Shown here one piece after another: positions 43,613 to 51,580 of a stretch of 64,000 nucleotides of DNA. The first letter of the stretch is position 1. Each line of letters starts with the position of its first letter. Below the pieces are notes generated by a model. The model worked only from the letters and a program-made list of their open reading frames with translations, was not told the origin of the DNA and searched no databases. Source of the stretch: Vulcanimicrobiota bacterium (lineage in GTDB: Bacteria; Vulcanimicrobiota; Vulcanimicrobiia; Vulcanimicrobiales; Vulcanimicrobiaceae); the NCBI GenBank assembly GCA_003161435.1, contig PMOS01000034.1, positions 1-64,000 of the forward strand. Direction: 5' to 3'. Position numbers and translations under genes: made by a program.

Positions 43613-44371
43613 TCAACTGCGGCGTGCGTCGCGGCCGCTGGCGATCGAGCGGCGCAGTGCGACGACCGCCGCACCGAGGTGCGAGCTCATCGCCGCTTCG
43701 GCGGCGGCCGGGTCTTTCGCGGCGATCGCGTCGACCAGCTCTTCGTGCTCCATGATCGAGCGATCGGCTCGGCCGGGCTGCAGGATCGAGCGGTACTGGA
43801 AGGAGACGCTCTGCGACTTGAGCATCGCGAGCAAGGTCGCCGCGGTGCGGTGTTGCGACATGCGCACGATGACGCCGTGCAGCTCGCGGTTCTTGTCGGC
43901 GTAGGCCAGCAAGTCGTCTTCCTTGCGCAACCGGCGAAGCTGCGTCATGATGGCGCGCAGCGCGGCGATATCCGCCGCGTTCGCGTTGAGCGCCGCGTGC
44001 CGCGCCGCGACGCTCTCGAGAGCGCAGCGGGCCTCGACGATCTCGATAGCATCGCTTTCGGAGACGAGCCGTACCCGAGCGCCACGATTGGGTTCGCGGA
44101 TCACCAGACCTTCCTGTTCGAGGCGAGCCAACACCACGCGCACGCTGCCGCGGCTCGTCCCCAACAGTTCGACGAGGTCTTTCTCGATCAGACGTTCGTT
44201 GGGTTGAAACCGCCCGGACGTGATCGCGTCGCGCAACTGGTTCGTCGAGTCCAGATCGGCGCGTGAGGTCGTCGGACCAGCCGGCGCGGCGACGCCGTTC
44301 CGCGTAGCCGGTCGCTTCGGGCGTGGCGAGCGGCGCCGCACCGGCGTCGCGCCTTTCGCGCTCATCGGCAT
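43613..44371 (-). CDS. GntR-family regulator (FadR/FCD type)
   Basis: This 252-residue regulator has a winged helix (LRDAITSGRFQPNERLIEKD and LVELLGTSRGSVRVVLARLEQEGLVIREPNRGARV) followed by an FCD all-helical ligand domain (ARCALESVAARHAA, EHEELVDAIAAKDPAAAEAAM). The start is uncertain: ATG 44371 is used, and GTG 44464 is the alternative with a poor ribosome-binding site. It diverges from the TcuA-like gene. Two GTnnnAC sites over that gene's promoter match the known GntR/FadR-type box, so it probably represses that operon. Confidence 0.9.
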   Translation of the reverse strand: MPMSAKGATPVRRRSPRPKRPATRNGVAAPAGPTTSRADLDSTNQLRDAITSGRFQPNERLIEKDLVELLGTSRGSVRVVLARLEQEGLVIREPNRGARVRLVSESDAIEIVEARCALESVAARHAALNANAADIAALRAIMTQLRRLRKEDDLLAYADKNRELHGVIVRMSQHRTAATLLAMLKSQSVSFQYRSILQPGRADRSIMEHEELVDAIAAKDPAAAEAAMSSHLGAAVVALRRSIASGRDARRS

Positions 44372-44465
44372 GCGCAGAACCACTCCCGGATCGTCGATCG
44401 CGCCACCACGTGCAGCGTCTGTCCTTCCCCGCCGTCTTCGGCCGTCCTCGCGATGCGAGCTCACC

Positions 44466-44495
44466 TTGACGTGTTAGACATCATTGTTCTACAAT
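44466..44495 (+). promoter_or_regulatory. sigma-70-like promoter for the tcuAB-liv operon
   Basis: TTGACG (44466-44471) and TACAAT (44490-44495) are separated by 18 bp, close to the consensus and rare in this GC-rich window. Initiation near 44502 would give a leader of about 18 nt before ATG 44520, with no clear ribosome-binding site. Confidence 0.65.
44473..44492. promoter_or_regulatory. paired GntR operators over the promoter
   Basis: GT-TAG-AC (44473-44479) and GT-TCT-AC (44486-44492) both fit the GTnnnAC core of FadR-group GntR regulators and lie 13 bp apart. The second sits in a larger perfect dyad, ATTGT-TCT-ACAAT (44483-44495), that covers the -10 box. Binding would block RNA polymerase. 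The GntR gene is transcribed away from this site. Confidence 0.6.
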
Positions 44496-44519
44496 CCGGT
44501 CCACACGCATTCTTTTCTT

Positions 44520-45968
44520 ATGGGCGGCCCGCTGGATGCACCGGTGCTCCTGACCTCCCGACCACCGGGGCGAGCGCGACCGCGCGAGGTCGACGTCGTC
44601 ATCTGCGGCGGCGGTAACGCGGCGTTGTGCGCCGCCATCACCGCGCGCCGAGCCGGCGCGAGCGTGGTGCTGCTCGAACGGGCGCCGCAGTACATGCGCG
44701 GCGGCAACACGCGCCACACGCGCGACATCCGCATCGCGCACGCCGCACCCAATGCCGCGGCGACCGGCGCCTATCCCGAGGACGAGCTGTTCGCCGACCT
44801 GCTGCGGGTGACCGGCGGCGAGACGAACGAGCCTTTGGCACGCTTGACGATCCGCGAATCGACCGGCTTGGCGGACTGGATGGCCGAGCAGGGCGTGCGT
44901 TGGCAGAAGCCGCTGACGGGGACGCTGCACCTGTCGCGCACGAACGGATTCTTCTTGGGCGGCGGGAAGCAACTCGTCAACACCTACTACGACAGCGCGT
45001 TGCGCTTGGGCGTGCAGGTCGAGTACGACGCGACGGTGCGGTCCCTCGAGCTCGACGGGCGCTGCGTCACGCGCGTCGTGTTCGAAACGGGCGCCGGCGA
45101 GCAGCGCCTGGCGTGCGGCGCCGTCGTGGTCGCCGCCGGAGGCTTCGAAGCGGACGTCGACTGGCTGCGAGAATACTGGGGTGACACGGCGTCGGGTTTC
45201 ATGATCCGCGGCACGCCGTACAATACCGGGCTGGCGCTCAAAGCGATGTACGACGCGGGAGCGAAGCCCGCCGGTGATCCGCGCGGACTGCATTGCGTCG
45301 CGGTCGACGCGCGCGCTCCGCGCTTCGACGGCGGTATCGTCACGCGAATCGACGCGATCCCGTTCGGGATCGCCGTCAACGCCGCCGCCCGGCGCTTCTA
45401 CGACGAGGGCGAGGATCTCTGGCCCAAGCGGTATGCGATCTGGGGGAAGCTCATCGCCGAGCAAGATAGACAGCTCGCCTATGCGATCTTCGATGCGAAG
45501 ACGGCCGGCCGGTTCATCCCGTCGGCGTTCCGCCCCGAGCGTGCCGGTTCGGTGGCCGAGCTCGCGGTGCTGCTGGGGCTGGATCCGCCGGCGCTGGTCG
45601 CCACGGTCGCCGAGTTCAATGCAGCCGTCCGCCCCGATTGCGACGTGCGGTTGGGCGCGCTCGACGGCTGCGGCACGGCCGGTTTGATCCCGCCGAAGTC
45701 GAACTGGGCGCAGCGCATCGACACGGCACCGTTCTACGGTTATCCGCTGCGTCCGGGGGTCACGTTCACCTACCTCGGCGTCGAGGTCGACGCGCAAGCG
45801 CACGTGCTCGCCCAGAGCGGCGACCGGTTCGAGAACCTGTTCGCGGCGGGCGAGTGCATGGCCGGCAACATTCTCTCGCGTGGCTATCTCGCCGGGTTCG
45901 GTTTGACCATCGGCACGGTCTTCGGGCGCATCGCCGGAGTCGGAGCGGCACAGTATGCTCGAGCTTGA
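44520..45968 (+). CDS. tcuA: FAD-dependent dehydrogenase, TcuA (tricarballylate dehydrogenase) family
   Basis: This 482-residue flavoprotein has VDVVICGGGNAALCAAITAR (FAD loop), VLLERAPQYMRGGNTRHTRD, AVVVAAGGFEAD and the late FAD block NLFAAGECMAGNILSRGYLA. It belongs to the fumarate reductase/TcuA group. TcuA oxidises tricarballylate to cis-aconitate, with TcuB re-oxidising it. ATG 44520 is used because the upstream TTG 44484 lies before the predicted -10. The next gene is TcuB-like and overlaps by 14 bases. A different substrate is possible, as the importer here is Liv-type, not TcuC. Confidence 0.87.
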   Translation: MGGPLDAPVLLTSRPPGRARPREVDVVICGGGNAALCAAITARRAGASVVLLERAPQYMRGGNTRHTRDIRIAHAAPNAAATGAYPEDELFADLLRVTGGETNEPLARLTIRESTGLADWMAEQGVRWQKPLTGTLHLSRTNGFFLGGGKQLVNTYYDSALRLGVQVEYDATVRSLELDGRCVTRVVFETGAGEQRLACGAVVVAAGGFEADVDWLREYWGDTASGFMIRGTPYNTGLALKAMYDAGAKPAGDPRGLHCVAVDARAPRFDGGIVTRIDAIPFGIAVNAAARRFYDEGEDLWPKRYAIWGKLIAEQDRQLAYAIFDAKTAGRFIPSAFRPERAGSVAELAVLLGLDPPALVATVAEFNAAVRPDCDVRLGALDGCGTAGLIPPKSNWAQRIDTAPFYGYPLRPGVTFTYLGVEVDAQAHVLAQSGDRFENLFAAGECMAGNILSRGYLAGFGLTIGTVFGRIAGVGAAQYARA

Positions 45969-47052
45969 CCTTACCGCCGAGCTCGACCGGCAGCTCTCGG
46001 TCTGTAACGCGTGCCGCTACTGCGAAGGATTCTGCGCGATGTTCGGCGCCGCGCAGCTGCGCACCGCGATCGGCAGCAACGACGTCGCCTACCTGGCGAA
46101 CCTCTGTCACGACTGCCGCATGTGCTTCGACGCGTGCATGTTCACCCCGCCGCACGCCTTTGCGGTCAACATCCCAGCGGCGATGAGCGCGGCGCGGGTG
46201 GAAACGTACGCGCGCTACGCGAAGCCGGCCGTCTTGCGGCGGCTGCTGGCGACACCGCGCAACGCCGCGCTCGCGGCAGTCGCTGCCGGGATCGTCGTGG
46301 TCGCGCTCGCGATCGCGCTCTGGGCCGGCGTCGCCGCGCTGTGGACGCCGCAACTGGGCGCCGGCGCGTTCTACCGCGTTCTTCCGTATCTCGCGATGGT
46401 CGTTCCGGCACTGGCCGTGACGGTATTCGGAGCCGCCTGCGTCGTGCTCGGGGTCCGGCACTACGCGCGCGACATCGGGGGCGGCGTCCGCTTCGTCACC
46501 GCGCCGGCGCTCTGGACGGCGCTCGGCGAAGCCGTCACGCTGGTGTACCTCAAAGGCGGCGGCGCCGGGTGCTACGACGAGGGCCGCGGCTCGGGCCGGC
46601 GCCGCTTCTATCATGGCCTCGTGTTCTGGGGTGTGCTGGCCGACTTCGCGGCGACGTGCAGCGCCGCGGTGCTGCAAGACTTCGTGCACCAGCTTCCGCC
46701 GTATCCGTTGTTGAGCGTCCCCGTCGTGCTCGGCACGGGCGGCGGGATCGCGCTCGCGATCGGCGCGGCGGGGCTGACGCTGGTGAAGCGCCGCAGCGAT
46801 GCGCGGCCGGCGGAGCCGCGCATGATCGCGCTCGACAATGCGTTCTTGGGCTTGCTCGAAGTCGTCGCGCTCACCGGCCTCGCGCTGCTCGCATTTCGTT
46901 CCACCGCGGCGATGGGATCGCTGCTGGCCGTCCACCTCGGGGCCGTCGCCGGCCTCTTCGTCACCGCCCCTTACAGCAAGTTCGTCCACTTCGTCTACCG
47001 GCTCGTCGCGCTCGTCAAGAACGCGTCCGAGCGAACGGGAGGTTCTTCATGA
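45955..47052 (+). CDS. tcuB: TcuB/CitB-type iron-sulfur membrane electron-transfer protein
   Basis: This 365-residue protein begins with two cysteine clusters, CNACRYCEGFC and CHDCRMCFDACMFTPPHAFA, which bind iron-sulfur centres. Five to six membrane helices follow, with conserved histidines (GLVFWGVLADFAATCSA region, PYSKFVHFVYR) that may hold haem. TcuB takes electrons from the reduced FAD of TcuA and passes them to quinones. It overlaps the dehydrogenase gene and couples to a Liv binding protein by ATGA. Confidence 0.88.
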   Translation: MLELDLTAELDRQLSVCNACRYCEGFCAMFGAAQLRTAIGSNDVAYLANLCHDCRMCFDACMFTPPHAFAVNIPAAMSAARVETYARYAKPAVLRRLLATPRNAALAAVAAGIVVVALAIALWAGVAALWTPQLGAGAFYRVLPYLAMVVPALAVTVFGAACVVLGVRHYARDIGGGVRFVTAPALWTALGEAVTLVYLKGGGAGCYDEGRGSGRRRFYHGLVFWGVLADFAATCSAAVLQDFVHQLPPYPLLSVPVVLGTGGGIALAIGAAGLTLVKRRSDARPAEPRMIALDNAFLGLLEVVALTGLALLAFRSTAAMGSLLAVHLGAVAGLFVTAPYSKFVHFVYRLVALVKNASERTGGSS

Positions 47053-48224
47053 TCACGGGCTTTCGCCGAAACACCGCGCTGATCGCGCTGCTCGCCCTCA
47101 CGCTGGCGCAGACAACGCCGGTGCGGGCTGCCGACACGATCAAGATCGGGTTCTCGGTCAGCGAAACCGGTGCGCTCGCCGCGCCGTCGATCTTCGATCG
47201 CCAGGGCTACGAGCTCGCCGCCGACGAGGTCAACGCTCACGGCGGCCTGTTCGGGAAGAAGATCGAGCTGGTGCATTACGATGACCAGAGCACGCCGTCG
47301 ACGGCGGTCGCCCTGTATCAGAAGCTGATCACCGACGACAAGGTCGACCTCGTGATGGGACCCTACAGCTCGCAGATCAACTCGGCGGTGACGCCGATCG
47401 TCGATCGCGCGAAGCTCGTGATGCCGTCGATGGACGCCAACCCGACCGCCTTCGACGGAAGCCACCCGTTCGTGTTCCAGGCGATCGCCCAAACGCCCCA
47501 ATACATGGCGCCGATGATCGACTTTGCGGCGCGCCGCGGCGTCAAGACCGTCGCGCTGCTGTACCAGAACTCACCGTTTCCGACGGCGCTCGCGAGCGGG
47601 ATCAAGGACGAGGCGCAAAAGCACGGGATGAAGATCGTGTTCGAGGAGGCATATCCGCCGGCCACGACCGACTTCGGCCCGCTGCTGCTCAAAGTCGCGG
47701 CGACGAATCCCGACTTGCTGATCGGCGGGACATTCCTGGCGGACGCCGAGGGGATCGTCCGCGCCGCGAAGTCCCAGAATCTTCACGCGAAGATGTACGC
47801 CTTCAGCGTTGGCCCGGTCGAGCCGGAGTTCTCGCGAGCGCTCGGACCGGCCGCCGAGAACATCTTCGGAAACACGCTCTGGTTTCCGAGCTTGAGCACG
47901 AAGGGCAACGCGGAGTTCGTCAAGGCGTTTCGGGCAAAGTTCAATCGCGATCCCGACTATCACGCCGCGCTCTCGTACGCCGCGCTGAAGCTGATGACGA
48001 CCGCGGCGGCCGCGGTCGGCAGCCTGGACCAAGAGAAGATTCGCACCTGGCTCCACGGCCGAACGATCGACACGGTGCTGGGCCCGTTCAAGTTGAGTCC
48101 GACCGGATTGCAGACCGGTTTCTCGTCGTACGTCATCCAATGGCAGAAGGAGAAGCAGCTGCTCGTCTGGCCGCCGCAAAGCGCGACGGGCACACCGGTC
48201 TTCCCGCATCCTGGCTGGCAGTAG
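47049..48224 (+). CDS. periplasmic binding protein, Liv family (system 2)
   Basis: This 391-residue protein has a signal peptide of about 27 residues (ends TPVRAAD) and then IKIGFSVSETGALAAPSIFD, ADEVNAHGGLFGKKIELVHY and DLVMGPYSSQINSAVTP, a type I binding fold. ATG 47049 overlaps the TcuB stop. It feeds the LivH and fused LivM-LivG permease that follow. Tight coupling to the TcuAB pair suggests the ligand is that enzyme's substrate or precursor. Confidence 0.9.
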   Translation: MITGFRRNTALIALLALTLAQTTPVRAADTIKIGFSVSETGALAAPSIFDRQGYELAADEVNAHGGLFGKKIELVHYDDQSTPSTAVALYQKLITDDKVDLVMGPYSSQINSAVTPIVDRAKLVMPSMDANPTAFDGSHPFVFQAIAQTPQYMAPMIDFAARRGVKTVALLYQNSPFPTALASGIKDEAQKHGMKIVFEEAYPPATTDFGPLLLKVAATNPDLLIGGTFLADAEGIVRAAKSQNLHAKMYAFSVGPVEPEFSRALGPAAENIFGNTLWFPSLSTKGNAEFVKAFRAKFNRDPDYHAALSYAALKLMTTAAAAVGSLDQEKIRTWLHGRTIDTVLGPFKLSPTGLQTGFSSYVIQWQKEKQLLVWPPQSATGTPVFPHPGWQ

Positions 48225-48234
48225 CGTCACAGCG

Positions 48235-49107
48235 GTGCTGGTCACGATTCTGACGCTGGCGTTGACGGGTGTCCTGTGGGGCGGCGTCTATCTCTTGATG
48301 GCGTCGGGGCTCAACCTCATCTACGGCGTGATGAAGATCGTGAATTTGGCGCACGGTGACTTCATCGTCGTCGGCGGGTTGTTGACGCTCACCCTGTTCG
48401 AGCTGCACGTCAACCCGCTGGCGGCATTGCCCGCCGCCGCGCTGGTCATGTTCGCGGTCGGCGCGCTGATCCAGCGCGGCATCTTGGAGCGGCTCGTCAC
48501 GGCCGGGCCGGCCGGCGAGCTGCGCACCCTGCTCGCGACGTTCGGGATGTCGTACGTCGTCTCGAACGTCGGGCTGCTGCTCTGGGGCGCGCAAGTGCAG
48601 TCGGTTCCGTTCCTCGAGGGGTCGGTCGACGCGTTTGGAATCCGGCTGCCCGAAAATCTCCTGGTCTGCTCGGCGGTCGCCTTCGCGTTCGCGATCGCCG
48701 TGCACATCTGGCTCACCCGGACGATGAGCGGGAAAGCCGTGCGCGCGACCTCGCAGAGCGCGGTAGGCGCGGCCGCGTGCGGCCTGAGCATCCGGCGCAT
48801 TCGCGTGCTCACCTTCGGCTTGGGCTGCGCGATGGCCGGCGCCGCCGGCTCGTTGACGATCACGCTGATCCCCTTCCAGAACTCGAGCGGCGGGCCGCTC
48901 ACCGTGCAGGCGTTCACCGTCATCGCGCTGGGCGGCTTGGGTAACTACGTCGGCGCGTTCCTCGCCGCCGTGATCCTCGGCGTGGCCGAAGTCACGACGT
49001 CGTTCGTGTTCGGCTCGAACGCCGCCGCGGCGGTCGTCTACATCTTGTTCATCCTGATCCTCGTCTTTCGTCCGCAGGGACTGCTCGGCAGGTCGGCGCG
49101 CGTATGA
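48235..49107 (+). CDS. livH: Liv-type ABC importer permease LivH family (system 2)
   Basis: This 290-residue permease has YLLMASGLNLIYGVMKIVNL then AHGDFIVVGG, and VIALGGLGNYVGAFLAAVIL near the end. About eight membrane helices are visible. GTG 48235 follows the binding-protein stop after ten bases. It partners the permease half of the LivM-LivG fusion encoded next, whose ATG overlaps its stop. Confidence 0.9.
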   Translation: MLVTILTLALTGVLWGGVYLLMASGLNLIYGVMKIVNLAHGDFIVVGGLLTLTLFELHVNPLAALPAAALVMFAVGALIQRGILERLVTAGPAGELRTLLATFGMSYVVSNVGLLLWGAQVQSVPFLEGSVDAFGIRLPENLLVCSAVAFAFAIAVHIWLTRTMSGKAVRATSQSAVGAAACGLSIRRIRVLTFGLGCAMAGAAGSLTITLIPFQNSSGGPLTVQAFTVIALGGLGNYVGAFLAAVILGVAEVTTSFVFGSNAAAAVVYILFILILVFRPQGLLGRSARV

Positions 49108-50834
49108 GACTGCGGGTCGAGTGGATCGCGCTCGCGGTGTGCGCCTCGTTGTCCGCGCTCGTCGCGCTGGGCGGCAACGGCTATCAGCAGCAGATCGTGT
49201 TCTCGACCGCCCTTTTCGTCGTGCTCGCCTACGGCTGGAACGTGATCAGCGGCCTCACCGGCTATCTCTCGTTCGGTCAGATCGCGTTCTTCGGTCTGGG
49301 CGCGTACGTGGCCGTCGGCGCGATTCTCGTCTTGAAGTTGCCGTGGTACGCCGCCGCGGTGGTCGCGCCGCTGGCTGCGGTCTGCGTGGCGATCCCGCTG
49401 GGATCGGTGATGCTGCGGCTCCAAGGGGTGTTCTTCACGCTGGGGATGTTCGGCCTCGGCCGAATCGGCGACATCGTCGCCAGCAGCGTGAGCGGCGGCG
49501 CGATGGGAACGTCGATCCCGGAGGTTGCCACGCCGCGCGAGTCCGCCTCGGTGATGATCGTCTTGGCGCTGGGCGCGATCGTCTTCACCCATCTGCTGAT
49601 CAACTCGAAACTCGGCCTGCGCTTCATGGCGATTCGAGACGACGAACCGGCGGCGCGCGCCGCCGGCGTGCCGACGGGCCGCATCAAGGTGACGGCGTTC
49701 GCGATCAGCGCCGCGTTGGCCGCGCTGTGCGGCGTGATGTACGTGTGGAACGTCGGCTATCTCGATCCGACCAGCGCCTTCAGCGGCACGACCGAGCTGC
49801 AGGTCGTCCTGATGGTGCTGGTCGGCGGGATCGGCTCGATGTGGGGCCCGTTGTTCGGTGCCGTGCTGATCGCGCTGCTCGGCCAGGTGTTATGGGCGCG
49901 GTTTCCACTCGAAGAGCAAGTGATACTCGGTTCGATCACTGTGCTGATGGCCGTCGCGATGCCGGGCGGCATCTCGGCGATCTTGCAGGCGCGGGGCAAG
50001 CTCACGCGCCGCGCCGTGTGGAGTCCGCCGCCCGACGCGCGCAGCATCGACGTGCCGACGCGCATACGAACCGTCGCCGACGGTGATCCGGTGCTGGTCT
50101 GCGAGGCGCTGGTGAAGCGCTTCGGCGGCGTGGCCGCCGTCGACGGCGTCGACCTGCGCATCGCGCGCGGCGAAGTCGTCGGCATCATCGGTCCCAACGG
50201 CGCGGGGAAGAGCACGCTGTTCGATCTCATCACCGGCTTCGCCGCGCCGAGCGCCGGGCGCGTGCTGTTCGCGAACGTCCCGATCGGCCGTCAGACGCCC
50301 GACGCGATCGCGCGCCGCGGCATCGCGCGCACGTTTCAAACCAGCCGGCTGTTCGCCACGCTCAGCGTTTGGGAGACGGTCCTGCTCGCCGCCTCGAGCG
50401 TGAACGCGGCGCGCGGCGCGGCGATCGCCGAAGCCCGGCGGATCCTGGCGCAGGTGGGATTGCTCGACGTTTGGTCGCGGCTTCCCGAAGCGTTGCCGCC
50501 CGGGAAGCAGCGGCTGCTCGAGATCGCGCGTGCGCTCGCGTTGCGCCCCGACGTGTTGCTGCTCGACGAAGCGATGGCCGGCATGACGGCCGACGAGATC
50601 GCGCAGGTGCACGCCGCGCTGCGCTTCGCCGTAGGCAACGGTTGCGCGGTCGTTGCGATCGAACACGTGCTTCCCGCGATCGCGACGATCGCCGACCGTG
50701 TCTACGTGCTCGACTTCGGTACGGTGATCGCGGAGGGTCCGCCGCAGCGCGTCTTCAGCGACCCGATCGTGCTCGATGCATACATCGGTGTCGGTACCAG
50801 CGTCCTCGACGAGGTGGCGGCGGGTGCCCGCTGA
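49104..50834 (+). CDS. LivM-LivG fusion: permease plus ATPase in one chain (system 2)
   Basis: This 576-residue protein joins two normally separate subunits. Residues 1-300 are LivM-like, with YGWNVISGLTGYLSFGQIAF and MVLVGGIGSMWGPLFGAVLI. A linker of about 25 residues (RAVWSPPPDARSIDVPTR) leads to a LivG ATPase with IIGPNGAGKSTLFDLITGF, ARTFQTSRLFATLSV and VLLLDEAMAGMTADE. Note DEAMAG where DEPxAG is usual. The reading frame is continuous with no frameshift. Confidence 0.9.
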   Translation: MRLRVEWIALAVCASLSALVALGGNGYQQQIVFSTALFVVLAYGWNVISGLTGYLSFGQIAFFGLGAYVAVGAILVLKLPWYAAAVVAPLAAVCVAIPLGSVMLRLQGVFFTLGMFGLGRIGDIVASSVSGGAMGTSIPEVATPRESASVMIVLALGAIVFTHLLINSKLGLRFMAIRDDEPAARAAGVPTGRIKVTAFAISAALAALCGVMYVWNVGYLDPTSAFSGTTELQVVLMVLVGGIGSMWGPLFGAVLIALLGQVLWARFPLEEQVILGSITVLMAVAMPGGISAILQARGKLTRRAVWSPPPDARSIDVPTRIRTVADGDPVLVCEALVKRFGGVAAVDGVDLRIARGEVVGIIGPNGAGKSTLFDLITGFAAPSAGRVLFANVPIGRQTPDAIARRGIARTFQTSRLFATLSVWETVLLAASSVNAARGAAIAEARRILAQVGLLDVWSRLPEALPPGKQRLLEIARALALRPDVLLLDEAMAGMTADEIAQVHAALRFAVGNGCAVVAIEHVLPAIATIADRVYVLDFGTVIAEGPPQRVFSDPIVLDAYIGVGTSVLDEVAAGAR

Positions 50835-51564
50835 TCTGCTGCACCTCGAAGCCGTGTGCGCCGGCTACGGGAAGGTCCCCGTCCTCCACGACGTCACGGT
50901 CTCGATCCCGCGCGGCGACGCCGTCGCTGCGATCGGAGCCAACGGCGTCGGAAAGACGACGCTCCTGCGCGTCATCATGGGCCAGATCCCGATCACCGCG
51001 GGTGACGTCCTATTCGACGACGTTTCGATCCGCGAGCTGCCGACGTCGAGACGCGCACGGCTCGGCATCGGATACGCGCCCGAAGGCCGCGCGCTCTTCC
51101 CGATGATGACGGTCCGGGAGAACCTCGAGATCGGCGCCTATCACGCGACGGCCGCTCGCCGTGCGGCGCGCGCCGGCTGGCTGTTCGAGGTCTTTCCCAA
51201 GCTCGCACCGTTGCGCGGCCGCCTGTGCGCGCTGCTGTCCGGTGGAGAGCAGCAGATGGTCGCGATCGCGCGCGCATTGATGAACGAACCGAAGCTGTTG
51301 CTGCTCGACGAACCGTCGACCGGCCTTGCCCCGCGCGTCGTCGGTGAGCTGTACGAGGCGCTGACCCACTTGCACGCCGACGGGTTGACCGTGTTCGTCG
51401 TCGAGCAGAACGCCCGGGCGGCGTTACGCTTCGCCCGCACGGTCCACGTCGTCGAGGACGGGAGGATCGCCCGCTCCGGGCTCGCCTCCGAGATGCTCGA
51501 TGAGCGCATGCTCGCAGAAGCATACCTCGGCCACGTCCCCGAACCTCCGGTGAACGCTCCGTGA
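50824..51564 (+). CDS. livF: Liv-type ABC importer ATPase LivF family (system 2)
   Basis: This 246-residue ATPase has Walker A IGANGVGKTTLLRVIMGQ, IGYAPEGRALFPMMTVRENL, signature LLSGGEQQMVAIARALM and Walker B LLLLDEPSTGLAPR. GTG 50824 overlaps the fusion gene by 11 bases. It pairs with the ATPase half of the LivM-LivG fusion. A TPP enzyme follows 16 bp downstream in the same operon. Confidence 0.9.
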   Translation: MPADLLHLEAVCAGYGKVPVLHDVTVSIPRGDAVAAIGANGVGKTTLLRVIMGQIPITAGDVLFDDVSIRELPTSRRARLGIGYAPEGRALFPMMTVRENLEIGAYHATAARRAARAGWLFEVFPKLAPLRGRLCALLSGGEQQMVAIARALMNEPKLLLLDEPSTGLAPRVVGELYEALTHLHADGLTVFVVEQNARAALRFARTVHVVEDGRIARSGLASEMLDERMLAEAYLGHVPEPPVNAP

Positions 51565-51580
51565 AGGAACCGAGAACAGC

